The position numbers and the translations under genes are program-made. From Sedimentibacter saalensis (GTDB lineage Bacteria; Bacillota; Clostridia; Tissierellales; Sedimentibacteraceae): a stretch of DNA of 48,362 nt. Positions within the stretch are counted from its first letter, which is position 1; every line of letters begins with the position of its first letter. Below the pieces are notes generated by a model, which worked only from the letters and a program-made list of their open reading frames with translations, was not told where the DNA came from and ran no database searches. This document shows, piece by piece, positions 18,535 through 27,607 of this stretch. The stretch covers positions 50,962 through 99,323 of the forward strand of contig NZ_VLKH01000014.1 in the NCBI RefSeq assembly GCF_007830175.1, read 5' to 3'.

Positions 18535-18576
18535 AAAGCACCGGCTCGTCCGTTTGGTCGGGTATGGTGCTTTTTG
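18535..18576 (+). terminator. Attenuating terminator after the major Flp pilin
   Basis: AAAGCACC (18535-18542) pairs with GGTGCTTT (18566-18573) around an imperfect inner stem, followed by TTTTT. It lies between flp and tadE and has no separate promoter that I can see behind it, so partial read-through probably sets pilin far above assembly proteins. Confidence 0.75.
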
Positions 18577-18595
18577 CACTTATGGGGGTGATTTT

Positions 18596-19018
18596 GTGAA
18601 ACTTAAACATATGAAAAAAGAAAACGGGCAGGCAATGGTTGAGTTTGCATTGGTGCTCCCTATATTATTGCTGTTTATTGGTGGGATAATTGACTTTGGC
18701 TGGATTTTTCACAATCAAATTCTGGTTAATAATGCAACAAGAGAAGAAGCACGTGATATTGCTATTCATTATTACACTGTCAAAGATGATCCTGACTTGG
18801 AAACTGATACTGCAGCCAATATAAAGAATAAAGTTGGTCCTGTTATAACATCACCTTCAGTTTCAGAAATTGTGGCTGTTCCTGATGGTAAGGAAGGATA
18901 CAAGGTTACTGTAAGTTTTACTGGTCAAATGAAAGTTTTGACACCTATTTTATCAACAATATTAGGAGAAGAACATACTGTAAAATCAGTATGTACTATG
19001 AGAGTTGAAAATAATTAA
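18596..19018 (+). CDS. tadE: TadE-like pseudopilin
   Basis: TadE proteins are pseudopilins cut by the Tad prepilin peptidase. I choose the GTG at 18596, 5 bases after GGGGGTG; an upstream in-frame ATG at 18554 lies inside the terminator hairpin. The 140-residue product has KKENGQAMVEFALVLPILLLFIGGIIDFG near the N terminus. Gly before Gln is the likely cut site, Glu falls at +5, and Phe replaces the Flp Tyr, as is typical of TadE. The C-terminal two thirds is an exported alpha/beta domain. It heads the assembly part of the tad operon. Confidence 0.88.
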   Translation: MKLKHMKKENGQAMVEFALVLPILLLFIGGIIDFGWIFHNQILVNNATREEARDIAIHYYTVKDDPDLETDTAANIKNKVGPVITSPSVSEIVAVPDGKEGYKVTVSFTGQMKVLTPILSTILGEEHTVKSVCTMRVENN

Positions 19019-19056
19019 TCCTCACGGAAATTATATAACTATATAAAAGGAGGGAT

Positions 19057-20118
19057 ATGGTGAAATGTAACAAATTAATTAAAGAATTCAGAACTAATCA
19101 AGATGGCGCAGTAATAGTCATTATAGCAGCGTTCATGACCGTTTTAATTGGATTGGCAGCTTTAGTTTTGGATTTAGGCCTTGCATTTAACAAAAAAGCA
19201 GAACTGCAGAAGGATTTGGATTCAATAGCATTAGCTGCTGTTAGTGAATTACCTGCAACAACTGAAAGTGAATGGGGAAAAGCAGTTGCAGTTGCTGCAA
19301 AATATGCTGAGTTAAACGGATTAGCCAGCGTTAACACAGAAAAGGTAGAAAATAGTGAAAAAACAAAAATTATTGGCATAAAAGTAAGCAGCAACGTTGA
19401 TGTTCCTTATAATTTTGCCAGTATTTTCGGATCGGATAAAGGTAATGTAGCATTATCTTCAACTGCTGAGATAAGATCAGTAGATGGTGGTGTAAAGGGA
19501 TTACTGCCGTTTGTAATAGATGAAGAATCTATGAAAAGAATAAAATCCGGAAGTGTAAATTTGATCACTATTAAGACTGATGCAGATTTGGATATTGCTG
19601 ATCCTGATGCTGAATTTGGTAACGGATGGTTTGGACCAGTGGATATTGACAGAAATGGCAGTAGTTCTGCCTCAGAATATACTGCAAAAATAGCTGCCGG
19701 TTCAACAGTACCCCTGGACATTGGTGACACTTTAAACTTAGTAGGCGGTAATAAAGTCGGACCTACAGCAGATGGATTTAACATTCGTTTTGTAGACCAT
19801 TTTGCATGTACATATAATTCTGCAACTCAAACTGCAAGCTGTGGAAGCAATTGCCCGCGTATTTGCACTGTACCTATAGTAAAAGTTCATATGACAGAAG
19901 ATAATAAAAGGGTTGATTATCTTGAAGTGATTTCATACGCATCCATATTTGTAGAACTAGACAGCGCATACTATAAGAGCGGTGAAATAAAGCTTACGGG
20001 AAATAAGGGTGATATAAAGGTTACATTTATAAAAGAAACATTAGTACCTAATGCATCAACAGGAGATATCCCTGAAGACAGAAATTTTGGGTTTTATTCT
20101 CCTAGGTTAGTTGACTGA
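19057..20118 (+). CDS. TadG-like protein with Tad domain
   Basis: The 353-residue product begins with the Tad/TadG N-terminal domain: QDGAVIVIIAAFMTVLIGLAALVLDLG, a membrane anchor that is also the prepilin-like segment, followed by a helix AFNKKAELQKDLDSIALAA. The rest is extracellular, with a Cys-containing insert (SCGSNCPRICTVP, three cysteines) that could form disulfides. It lacks the VWA domain of full TadG. A role at the pilus base or tip, or in surface attachment, is inferred from the family. AAGGAGGG lies so close to the ATG at 19057 that the GTG at 19060 could be the true start. Confidence 0.8.
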   Translation: MVKCNKLIKEFRTNQDGAVIVIIAAFMTVLIGLAALVLDLGLAFNKKAELQKDLDSIALAAVSELPATTESEWGKAVAVAAKYAELNGLASVNTEKVENSEKTKIIGIKVSSNVDVPYNFASIFGSDKGNVALSSTAEIRSVDGGVKGLLPFVIDEESMKRIKSGSVNLITIKTDADLDIADPDAEFGNGWFGPVDIDRNGSSSASEYTAKIAAGSTVPLDIGDTLNLVGGNKVGPTADGFNIRFVDHFACTYNSATQTASCGSNCPRICTVPIVKVHMTEDNKRVDYLEVISYASIFVELDSAYYKSGEIKLTGNKGDIKVTFIKETLVPNASTGDIPEDRNFGFYSPRLVD

Positions 20119-20160
20119 TTCAATCAAGTAAATGATTGAATTAATATTCTGGAGGGACAA

Positions 20161-20904
20161 ATGAAAAAGGTCAAGGTTTTGGCATTGGTGACAGCAGTTA
20201 TTGCTGCTGTCCTTTTATATAATTTTTTGAGTTCAGTTAGTGAAGAGGCGGAAAAGAAAGCTGAAGTTGTTAAAACTGGAGTTTTGACAGCTTCTGTCAA
20301 TATTCCTCCCAATACCACTATTACTGAGGATATGGTTGAGATAACACAGATTCCTGTTGAGGCTGCCCATAAGGAAGCAGTTGTGAACGAAACTGCGGCA
20401 GTTGGAAAGTTTTCTAAATATGAAATCACTGCCGGTGAACAGGTTCTGTCAACAAAACTCATATCACCGGAAGGCGGCGGTGGCGATGGAACGTTGGCAT
20501 ATGCAATAAAACCAGGAATGCGCGCAATTTCTATTGGTGTCAGCAATTTATCCGGTCTTGTAGGTATGATTAAACCTCAGAACACAGTTGATATAATTGT
20601 ACAGTTTGACAAGATTGAAAATGAAGGCACAGAACAGGAAAAAACTACAAATTATACGACTATGATTGCCGAAAACATTAAGGTTCTTGCAGTTGATGAT
20701 ATACTATCACAGGAAGGAAAAGCAATCAATGCTGAAACCGGAATTTCATATACGACAGTTACATTGCAGGTGACACCTGCTCAGGCAATGGAAATCAGCA
20801 TGTCTGAATACAAGGGTCAGATGAGATTAATAATGAGATCACCACTGGATGAAGATTTAACAAACCAAAAGACTATTAAATTTGACGATATAATTATCAA
20901 TTAG
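20161..20904 (+). CDS. cpaB: Flp pilus assembly protein CpaB/RcpC
   Basis: The 247-residue protein has one N-terminal membrane helix (about 5-22) and then an exported part. The SAF domain spans about residues 40-105 (VLTASVNIPPNTTITEDMVE to ITAGEQVLSTKL). A second conserved region, RAISIGVSNLSGLVGMIKPQNTVDIIVQFD, is typical of the RcpC/CpaB family. In Gram-negative bacteria CpaB helps the secretin; here, without an outer membrane, it probably binds peptidoglycan or organises the pilus channel across the wall, which is inference. It lies between the TadG-like gene and tadZ in the usual tad order. Confidence 0.88.
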   Translation: MKKVKVLALVTAVIAAVLLYNFLSSVSEEAEKKAEVVKTGVLTASVNIPPNTTITEDMVEITQIPVEAAHKEAVVNETAAVGKFSKYEITAGEQVLSTKLISPEGGGGDGTLAYAIKPGMRAISIGVSNLSGLVGMIKPQNTVDIIVQFDKIENEGTEQEKTTNYTTMIAENIKVLAVDDILSQEGKAINAETGISYTTVTLQVTPAQAMEISMSEYKGQMRLIMRSPLDEDLTNQKTIKFDDIIIN

Positions 20905-20923
20905 TGGACAAGGGGGCATTCAC

Positions 20924-22135
20924 ATGAAAATAAAAGTATTGATTATCAGCAAGATGGAAAGAAATATTGGTGCGCTTAAGTCTATGATTGATGATGAAGA
21001 AATAAGTATAATTGGTGATTCTATTGGAGGCTCTGTTGCTCTTGATAAAATAGAAAACACATCTCCAGATATAATCCTGATGACGTTGGGAGCAGGGGAC
21101 ACAGACGTCTTGAGTCTGGCTGAAAGAATAATTCTGCACAGACCTCGTACATTTGTTGTATTGGTTGCTGAGAATCTGGATGTAGAAACCATGCAAAACG
21201 CTGTGAAGGTTGGATGTCATAACATAACTGAAATGCCTGCAACTCCTAAGGAATTTGCTGAATATATAAAGACTGTTTATCACAACGAATCAATAAGAAT
21301 TAAATCACTCAGCGAAAAAGAATCTCTTTTGTGGTCTTCAACAGTAATAACTGTATTTGGAGCCAAGGGAGGGCTTGGCAAAAGTACAATAGCTGCAAAC
21401 CTTGCAGTAAAGCTGGCTGAAAAAAGAAAAAAAGTAGCACTCATTGACCTTGATTTGCAGTTTGGTGATTTGCATATATTTCTTGATATAGAACCTAAAG
21501 ATACTATTATTGAGCTGGTTCAGGATGTAATAACTCCAAACATTGACTCGGTTCGAAGTTACATGGCTGTCCACTCAAGCGGTGTTCATTTATTGTGTGC
21601 CCCAAAGAGCCCTGAATATGCTGAACTTGTTTCGGCAGAAAAAATTCAAAGCTTGCTGAGTTTACTCCGCAGTTATTATGATTATGTTATTGTAGATACT
21701 TCTCCTTCTTTTTCAGAAGTTACGATGACTGCCATTGAAGCATCCTCTATAATTTTCTTTGTAACAGGTCTTGACATTTCAATTCTCAGAAATTCTAAAT
21801 TAAGTGTATCTATATTAGAATCACTGCAGCAAATGGATAAAATCAGGCTTATTGTCAACAGGGCTGTTGACATGAATTCCATCACGGTTAATGATGTGCA
21901 AAAAATCATAGGTTATCCTATATGGGCTAAAATTCCAAGCGACTATAAAGTTGCAGTAAATGCATTGAACAGAGGAGTTCCTTTTGTAACAGGTGCTCCA
22001 AGCAGCAAGCTGAGTGAATCTGTTACAACTCTTGCTAACATATTGATTAGCGGTACAACTAATTATGATATATTGGACAAGGGTAAAAAGAAGTTGAATA
22101 TGGGCAAAAAAATAATGCCGTTTAAGAAAAAATAA
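20924..22135 (+). CDS. tadZ: TadZ/CpaE-like ATPase
   Basis: TadZ/CpaE proteins mark the cell pole or assembly site for Tad pili. The 403-residue protein has an N-terminal atypical receiver-like domain (about 1-120) without the full set of phospho-acceptor residues, and a MinD/ParA-type ATPase domain from about residue 140. The deviant Walker A is KGGLGKST (about 147-154), and VALIDLDLQFGDLHIFL is the switch segment, followed by DYVIVDTSPSFSEV. The lysine early in KGGLGKST marks a dimerising MinD-like ATPase. The tail is basic (GKKIMPFKKK). It precedes tadA by 21 bases. Confidence 0.9.
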   Translation: MKIKVLIISKMERNIGALKSMIDDEEISIIGDSIGGSVALDKIENTSPDIILMTLGAGDTDVLSLAERIILHRPRTFVVLVAENLDVETMQNAVKVGCHNITEMPATPKEFAEYIKTVYHNESIRIKSLSEKESLLWSSTVITVFGAKGGLGKSTIAANLAVKLAEKRKKVALIDLDLQFGDLHIFLDIEPKDTIIELVQDVITPNIDSVRSYMAVHSSGVHLLCAPKSPEYAELVSAEKIQSLLSLLRSYYDYVIVDTSPSFSEVTMTAIEASSIIFFVTGLDISILRNSKLSVSILESLQQMDKIRLIVNRAVDMNSITVNDVQKIIGYPIWAKIPSDYKVAVNALNRGVPFVTGAPSSKLSESVTTLANILISGTTNYDILDKGKKKLNMGKKIMPFKKK

Positions 22136-22156
22136 TACATAAGGGTGGGAAATGGC

Positions 22157-23518
22157 ATGAGCTTACTTGATCGTCTTGAAAAGCAAAAAATGGCTGCAAC
22201 AGCAGATGACAAAGCAACAGATACAGCTGCAACGAACAAAAATGTCAGCGTGTTTAAGGATGAATATGCAGATCTAAAAAGTCGTGTTCATAAAGAATTT
22301 ATAGAAATAGTGAATCAGCAGGATGTAAATCTTTTCAATATCAAAGGGGAACAGGAACAGGAACTTCAAAAAATTATGGAGTCAATTGTTGAATCAAAGA
22401 CTTCAAATTTGACAAGGGCAGAACGTTCACGTCTGCTGAAAGAAATATACAACGATGTTATGGGTTTAGGTCCTCTTGAGCCTCTGCTCAATGATGCAGA
22501 AGTTTCTGAAATAATGGTAAACGGTCCTTATCAGGTTTATGTTGAACGAAAAGGCAAATTGGAACTGTCAAATGTAGTTTTCAAAGACAATGCACATGTA
22601 ATGAATATTATAAACCGCATAGTGTCGTCAGTAGGCAGGCGTGTTGATGAATCAAGTCCTATGGTTGATGCTCGTCTTCATGACGGGTCTCGTTTTAATG
22701 CAATAATACCGCCATTGTCTTTGATAGGCCCATCCATGACCATACGTAAGTTTTCAAAGAAGCCATATACTGCAAATGACCTGATAAGATTTGGCTCCAT
22801 TTCTCCTAAGATGGTTGCTTTTCTGGAAGCCTGCGTAAAAGGCAAAATGAACATAATAGTTTCAGGTGGTACCGGCAGTGGAAAAACTACACTGTTAAAT
22901 GTGCTGTCAAGCTGTATACCTAACAATGAACGTATAGTAACAATAGAAGATGCTGCAGAGCTACAGCTGATGCAGGATCATGTTGTTACATTGGAGAGCA
23001 GACCGCCGAACCTGGAGGGCTCAGGTCAAATATCAATAAGAGACCTGGTTCGTAACTCATTGCGTATGCGTCCTGACAGAATTATAGTAGGAGAAGTCCG
23101 TTCCGGAGAAACCCTGGACATGCTGCAGGCTATGAATACAGGTCATGATGGATCCCTCACAACTGCCCATGCCAATTCTCCTAGAGAACTTATGTCACGT
23201 CTTGAAACAATGGTGTTGATGTCTGGTATGGAATTGCCTGTAAGGGCTATCAGAGAACAAATACATTCTGCTCTAAACATAATTGTTCATCAGTCAAGAC
23301 TGAGAGACGGTTCCAGAAAGGTTGTAAATATAACTGAAGTTGTTGGTATGGAAGGTGACACAATAACATTACAGGATATATTTGTGTACAAAATAGAAGG
23401 TGTTGATTCATACGGAAAAATCAGAGGCAGTTATGTTTCAACAGGTATACGCCCGAACTTTCTTGAAAAAATCTCTTCCAGCGGCATTCTGGTTAGAGAT
23501 GAATGGTTTACGAACTGA
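22157..23518 (+). CDS. tadA: Tad pilus assembly ATPase TadA/CpaF
   Basis: The hexameric secretion ATPase that powers Flp pilus assembly (VirB11/GspE superfamily). The start is the ATG at 22157, 7 bases after AAGGGTGGG; a GTG at 22145 in frame overlaps that site. The 453 residues contain an N-terminal domain ending in [22 protein letters not shown], the CpaF signature. Walker A is [10 protein letters not shown] near residue 236. An Asp box ([12 protein letters not shown]) is followed by Walker B-like [14 protein letters not shown] and a His box ([15 protein letters not shown]). All catalytic elements are intact. Confidence 0.95.
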   Translation: MSLLDRLEKQKMAATADDKATDTAATNKNVSVFKDEYADLKSRVHKEFIEIVNQQDVNLFNIKGEQEQELQKIMESIVESKTSNLTRAERSRLLKEIYNDVMGLGPLEPLLNDAEVSEIMVNGPYQVYVERKGKLELSNVVFKDNAHVMNIINRIVSSVGRRVDESSPMVDARLHDGSRFNAIIPPLSLIGPSMTIRKFSKKPYTANDLIRFGSISPKMVAFLEACVKGKMNIIVSGGTGSGKTTLLNVLSSCIPNNERIVTIEDAAELQLMQDHVVTLESRPPNLEGSGQISIRDLVRNSLRMRPDRIIVGEVRSGETLDMLQAMNTGHDGSLTTAHANSPRELMSRLETMVLMSGMELPVRAIREQIHSALNIIVHQSRLRDGSRKVVNITEVVGMEGDTITLQDIFVYKIEGVDSYGKIRGSYVSTGIRPNFLEKISSSGILVRDEWFTN

Positions 23519-23527
23519 GGTGGTTTC

Positions 23528-24472
23528 ATGGAAATATTGATATCAATAACCATTGCCATATTGATTTATCTTGTTTTATATTCAGTTCTTTCTTCAAACA
23601 GCACTGAGCAGGTAAGGTTCAGACTATCAAGATATTTTAAGGAAAACAATGTTGATGATGTGCAGGAACAGTTTATAAGAGAAAAAACAGAGGAAGAAAA
23701 TAAAAGAAAGAAGCAGAGATTCAAACTTGCCAGCCAGGAATTTTCAAACTATATAGCTTCATCAGGCATAAAACTCAAAGCCAATGAATTTATAGTGTTT
23801 TGGGCAGGTTTAACTTTGATACCCATGATTATTGTTGTGCTGTTTGGTGGAAGCATAATTACTGGTTTTGCTCTTGTCATAATTGGAATTGCCGTACCTC
23901 CTTTTATTGTCAGCAACGCAAGAAAAAAACGAGAAGATTTATTTAATGCCCAGCTTGCACAGGCAACCATATTGATGGGAAACAGCATAAAGGGAGGATT
24001 TACATTTTTGCAGTCCATGGAAAGCGTTGCAGAAGACATGCAGCCTCCTATATCAACAGAATTTGCGAGAGTATTAAGAGAAATTCATTATGGGGTGAAG
24101 CAGTCAGATGCCCTTAATCATATGGTGGAAAGAACTAAAAACAAGGACCTGGAACTATTAGTTTCAGCAGTCTTGACTTCAGCACAGGTTGGAAGTAATT
24201 TATCTGAAATTCTGGATACCATTTCATCAACCATTAGAGACAGAATAAAAATTAAAATGGAAATAAAGACTCTTACTGCTCAGGGAAGAGTATCAGGACT
24301 AATAATAGGTCTTCTTCCCTTAGTACTGGTATTAGCGTTGATGGTAATAAGCCCGGGATATTTTGCGGGATTTTTTGAGTCAGACATAGGAAAGATACTT
24401 GTTGTTGTTTCTATTATTTTGGAAGCAATAGGGTTTGCATTTATTAATAAAATAGTCAACATAAAAATGTGA
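23528..24472 (+). CDS. tadB: Tad pilus inner-membrane platform protein TadB
   Basis: The 314-residue protein belongs to the TadB/GspF-like platform family. It has an N-terminal helix (about 3-20), a cytoplasmic charged stretch rich in Lys/Glu, a pair of helices near residues 90-130, a GspF-type cytoplasmic domain (LAQATILMGNSIKGGFTFLQSMESV) and two C-terminal helices. TadB and TadC form the membrane platform on which TadA acts. It starts 10 bases after tadA, with GAGGTGG in front of the ATG. Confidence 0.9.
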   Translation: MEILISITIAILIYLVLYSVLSSNSTEQVRFRLSRYFKENNVDDVQEQFIREKTEEENKRKKQRFKLASQEFSNYIASSGIKLKANEFIVFWAGLTLIPMIIVVLFGGSIITGFALVIIGIAVPPFIVSNARKKREDLFNAQLAQATILMGNSIKGGFTFLQSMESVAEDMQPPISTEFARVLREIHYGVKQSDALNHMVERTKNKDLELLVSAVLTSAQVGSNLSEILDTISSTIRDRIKIKMEIKTLTAQGRVSGLIIGLLPLVLVLALMVISPGYFAGFFESDIGKILVVVSIILEAIGFAFINKIVNIKM

Positions 24473-24482
24473 GGTGGCGGTA

Positions 24483-25415
24483 ATGGCTATATATATATCT
24501 TTATTTCTAGCGATTAGTATATTTTGTGCTGTAGTTGTATTGTTGAACAACTATGGTGTGAATGTTGACAGGGTCAGAAACCGCATCTCAAATATAGGCA
24601 GTGCTGAGAAAAAAATTGTTATTGATGACGAATTGAATAAATCACTGTCAGAAAGATTTTTAAGTCCTATGATGGATTCCATCGTGAAAACATTGGGTAA
24701 ATTTGTTCCTGATACCGGTACCAACAATCAGAAGTCTGAAAATTTAAGAAAAATGCTGCGCCAGGCAGGTATGTCATTGATGCCAAGCGAATATTCTGCC
24801 ATTAAAATTATTGTGATAATCGGCACATCAGTTCTGTTTTTCTTGTTATCGTTCATACTCAATTTAGATAATACATATGTGATTTTAATGCCATTAATAG
24901 GAGCCTATGCTGCTTTTGCTATTATGCGTTTTAGCTTGTTGAGTAACATAACAAAAAGAAAAGAAAAAATGGAAAGCCAGATGCCGGATGTATTGGATAT
25001 GCTCAGTGTCAATGTTGAGGCTGGACTTGGTTTTGAACAGGCAATGCTTCATGTTATAGAGCATTTTCAAGGTCCGCTCATTGATGAATTAAACATTACA
25101 TACAGAGAAATGACAATGGGCAGGAGCAGAAAGGATGCACTGACCATGCTTGGTGAGCGATGTGGTATAGATGATTTGAAGTCATTTACTGGATCTGTTA
25201 TTCAGGCAAACAAGCTGGGTATATCTTTGAAAAACGTACTCCATACTCAAGCTTCAGCAATACGAGAAAGCAGAAGAGGCAAGATAGAAGAAAAAGCACA
25301 TAAAATGTCCATAAAAATACTGCTTCCTATGGTAATATTCATATTTCCTGTAATATTTATAGTGTTAATGGGACCGGCAGTTGTATCCATAATGGAAATG
25401 TTTGGTGGAATGTAA
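24483..25415 (+). CDS. tadC: Tad pilus inner-membrane platform protein TadC
   Basis: The 310-residue partner of TadB. Likely helices lie near residues 1-21, 105-125, 130-150 and 280-305, with the GspF-type domain between (MPDVLDMLSVNVEAGLGFEQAMLHV and a second half, GSVIQANKLGISLKNVLHTQA). I start at ATG 24483, 5 bases after GAGGTGG, which overlaps the tadB stop; the in-frame GTG at 24474 lies inside that ribosome binding site. The stop overlaps the next gene by one base (TAATG), indicating translational coupling. Confidence 0.9.
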   Translation: MAIYISLFLAISIFCAVVVLLNNYGVNVDRVRNRISNIGSAEKKIVIDDELNKSLSERFLSPMMDSIVKTLGKFVPDTGTNNQKSENLRKMLRQAGMSLMPSEYSAIKIIVIIGTSVLFFLLSFILNLDNTYVILMPLIGAYAAFAIMRFSLLSNITKRKEKMESQMPDVLDMLSVNVEAGLGFEQAMLHVIEHFQGPLIDELNITYREMTMGRSRKDALTMLGERCGIDDLKSFTGSVIQANKLGISLKNVLHTQASAIRESRRGKIEEKAHKMSIKILLPMVIFIFPVIFIVLMGPAVVSIMEMFGGM

Positions 25416-25744
25416 TGAAGGCTTTTATTAATAATTCGGAAGTGATAATAAGTGTTAAAAGGGCTGATACATTTAAAACAAGGCTAGTAGGTCTTTTGGA
25501 TAGAAAATCAATTGAACCCGACGAAGGGTTGTTACTGTTGAGGTGTACTTCAATACACTGCTTTTTTATGAAATTTACAATTGATGTTGTGTATTTGTCA
25601 AGAGAAATGGAAGTGTTATACATAGAAACAGTCAAACCATGGAAGATAGGAAAAATGGTAAAGAATTGTGTCCATGTATTAGAGCTTCAAGAAGGGGCTG
25701 CAAAAAAAATTTCGGTGGGAGATATTATTGTATTTAACGAATAA
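25415..25744 (+). CDS. DUF192 family protein coupled to tadC
   Basis: The 109-residue protein matches the DUF192 family: RADTFKTRLVGLLDRKSI near the N terminus (family pattern: a-x-t-x-x-r-x-x-G-L-m-x-r), then HCFFMKFTIDVVYLSREMEVLY and VHVLELQEGAAKKISVGD. The family's fold is a small beta barrel of unknown biochemical role. Most members are exported, but here there is no signal peptide. The start codon overlaps the tadC stop by one base, so it is translated with the Tad platform. Association of this family with Tad operons is plausible but untested. Confidence 0.85.
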   Translation: MKAFINNSEVIISVKRADTFKTRLVGLLDRKSIEPDEGLLLLRCTSIHCFFMKFTIDVVYLSREMEVLYIETVKPWKIGKMVKNCVHVLELQEGAAKKISVGDIIVFNE

Positions 25745-25756
25745 GTATTGTATAAT
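25728..25756 (+). promoter_or_regulatory. Possible promoter of the coiled-coil gene
   Basis: TTGTAT (25728-25733), 17 bases, TATAAT (25751-25756), overlapping the end of the DUF192 gene and 33 bases ahead of the next ATG. Confidence 0.5.
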
Positions 25757-25788
25757 ATTGGCATTACAGTTTACATCGGAGGATTTAA

Positions 25789-26853
25789 ATGAAAGAAAGT
25801 GACAATAAAAATGTAGTTGGGATGATTCGTGACAAAACTGAAGAAGCTGATTTAAGCAGTGTTTTAAAAAGTACATTTGGCGGATATACAAAACAATCTG
25901 TTCATGAGTATTTGACTATTTTGCGGAAGCAACAGCAAACATCTCAGGAAACATTTTCTAGAAACCTCCAAACTTTATTTGAAGAAAAAGAAACTATTAA
26001 AAAAAGCAACGAAACTCTTTTAGCACGCTACAACAAGCTGTCTGCGGAATATGATAATTTGGCTGAATCATTGAAGAGCATTAAGATAGAAGATTCAGAA
26101 TACTCGGCTCAAACAGTTATAACTCTTAAAAACAGCATTTTATCATTGGAAGAGGAAGTAAAGAAATACAACAGAGAGAGAAAAGCTCTGGAAAATGAAG
26201 TAGAACGCAGGAATGATGAAATAAATAATCTGCATTTAAAGCTTGAGCATTCAGTGCAGGAAACAGAAGCTCATAAAACAATGCTTAAGGCTGAAAAATC
26301 AGAAACTAAAAAACAAAGGGATACTGTTGCTGATTTGTCACGTTTGTTAGAGGAAGAAAAAAATGAAGTAAAATATTTAAGAAGTACAATGACAGATGGG
26401 AAGTTTGCGGATTTAAATAGTAAAATAGGCGAACTGAGCGCACAGATGGCTTCTATGACGGAAATCATTAAAAAGCAGAATCTTGAGAATGATTTAAAAG
26501 AAAAGACAATTGAAACACTTAATGATGAAATAGCATTGTTGAAGCAAAAGTTAAGCACAATGAACAACTCGCTGCAATCATCTAACAAACAAAATGATAA
26601 ACTGCTTGTGGCTAATGAAGCTTTAAAATGCAAGCTGCAGGAAGAATATAAAAAGTCAATAGATTTAATCAATGAAAATTCAAACATTGCAATAGAAAGA
26701 CTTATTGCTCAGAAAAATCTAAGCATTGCTGAAGCAAAAATTACTTCTTTGGAAATGCAGCTTCTTAAACAAAAAAAATCTGACGATATAATAATATTAC
26801 ACGAAAAGATTGAAGAAAACAGAACAAAGTCTGATTTGGCAGGCAATGTTTAA
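25789..26853 (+). CDS. Long coiled-coil protein with DivIVA-like N terminus
   Basis: The 354-residue product begins with about 30 residues, then STFGGYTKQSVHEYLTILRKQQQ, which resembles the membrane-curvature-sensing start of DivIVA/GpsB proteins (GYxxxxVxxFL). Almost all the rest, from about residue 55 to 335, is Lys/Glu/Leu-rich coiled coil with no membrane helix. DivIVA-type proteins collect at negatively curved membrane (poles and septa) and recruit partners. Its place directly behind the tad operon suggests polar positioning of the Tad machine or a scaffold for TadZ; this is inference. GGAGG lies 7 bases before the ATG. Confidence 0.65.
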   Translation: MKESDNKNVVGMIRDKTEEADLSSVLKSTFGGYTKQSVHEYLTILRKQQQTSQETFSRNLQTLFEEKETIKKSNETLLARYNKLSAEYDNLAESLKSIKIEDSEYSAQTVITLKNSILSLEEEVKKYNRERKALENEVERRNDEINNLHLKLEHSVQETEAHKTMLKAEKSETKKQRDTVADLSRLLEEEKNEVKYLRSTMTDGKFADLNSKIGELSAQMASMTEIIKKQNLENDLKEKTIETLNDEIALLKQKLSTMNNSLQSSNKQNDKLLVANEALKCKLQEEYKKSIDLINENSNIAIERLIAQKNLSIAEAKITSLEMQLLKQKKSDDIIILHEKIEENRTKSDLAGNV

Positions 26854-26886
26854 TACAATTTATAAATACATAAAAAGTGAATAAAA

Positions 26887-26915
26887 TTGACAATCCTTCG
26901 TTTTAGTGCTAAGAT
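26887..26915 (+). promoter_or_regulatory. Promoter of kal
   Basis: TTGACA (26887-26892), a 17-base spacer and TAAGAT (26910-26915). The transcript would start near 26922, where GTCAC (26922-26926) and GTGAC (26935-26939) can form a 5' hairpin. Confidence 0.7.
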
Positions 26916-26965
26916 ATTGTTGTCACGGGGCAAAGTGACTAGAGCAAAAAATTTGGAGGGTACAA

Positions 26966-27346
26966 ATGAAATCATTAATCAGATTGAGAATGAGCGCACA
27001 TGATGCTCATTACGGCGGAGAATTGGTGGACGGAGCAAGAATGCTTGGACTGTTCGGAGATGTTGCAACAGAACTTTTAATCTTGAACGACGGAGATGAA
27101 GGTTTGTTCTGCGCATATGACAATGTAGAATTCTTAGCACCTGTTTATGCAGGAGACTACATCGAAGCTGTGGGAGAAATTACTTCTGTGGGCAATTCTT
27201 CAAGAAAAATGAAATTTGAAGCAAGAAAGGTTATAGTTCCAAGAAAGGACATAAACGATTCAGCTTGTGACTTTTTGGAAGAACCAATTGTTGTTTGCAG
27301 AGCTACAGGTACTTGCGTGGTTCCAAAAGACAAACAAAGAAAATAA
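26966..27346 (+). CDS. kal: 3-aminobutyryl-CoA ammonia-lyase
   Basis: Kal removes ammonia from L-3-aminobutyryl-CoA to give crotonyl-CoA in the lysine fermentation pathway. The 126-residue hot-dog-fold protein starts [18 protein letters not shown] and continues with [41 protein letters not shown] and [12 protein letters not shown], which I recognise as the Kal family. In fermenters the gene normally sits with kamA, kamDE, kdd and kce; none of these is nearby, so this copy is an orphan. It has its own good promoter, ribosome binding site (GGAGGG) and terminator. Confidence 0.85.
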   Translation: MKSLIRLRMSAHDAHYGGELVDGARMLGLFGDVATELLILNDGDEGLFCAYDNVEFLAPVYAGDYIEAVGEITSVGNSSRKMKFEARKVIVPRKDINDSACDFLEEPIVVCRATGTCVVPKDKQRK

Positions 27347-27364
27347 TTAACAAAAAATTCCATT

Positions 27365-27396
27365 AGGACGTTGGTTATACAACCATCGTCCTTTTT
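27365..27396 (+). terminator. Terminator after kal
   Basis: AGGACG-T-TGGTT (27365-27376) pairs with AACCA-T-CGTCCT (27381-27392), followed by TTTTT. The 211 bases from here to pilB are AT-rich; I see no riboswitch or clear repeat in them. Confidence 0.88.
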
Positions 27397-27607
27397 GTAT
27401 TAAATTTCTTTTAAGTTAATTTTATAATTACATTAAATTATGTATATAGATTTATATATTTCTTTAAATTGATATTAAGAAGTGTAAATATAATGGATAA
27501 ATTATTAACAATAAAATCATTTACAAAAACAGTCACGGTAATTATAATTTATATACGCTACAGATAGTCATATTTAATAGATAAATATAAAATTAAAAGG
27601 GTATTGT

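Noticed and set aside
27397..27607. c-di-GMP riboswitch or SARP array upstream of pilB
   Set aside because: No GEMM-I or class II core motif was found, and neither TATAAT has a GTAATT heptad 8 bases before it.
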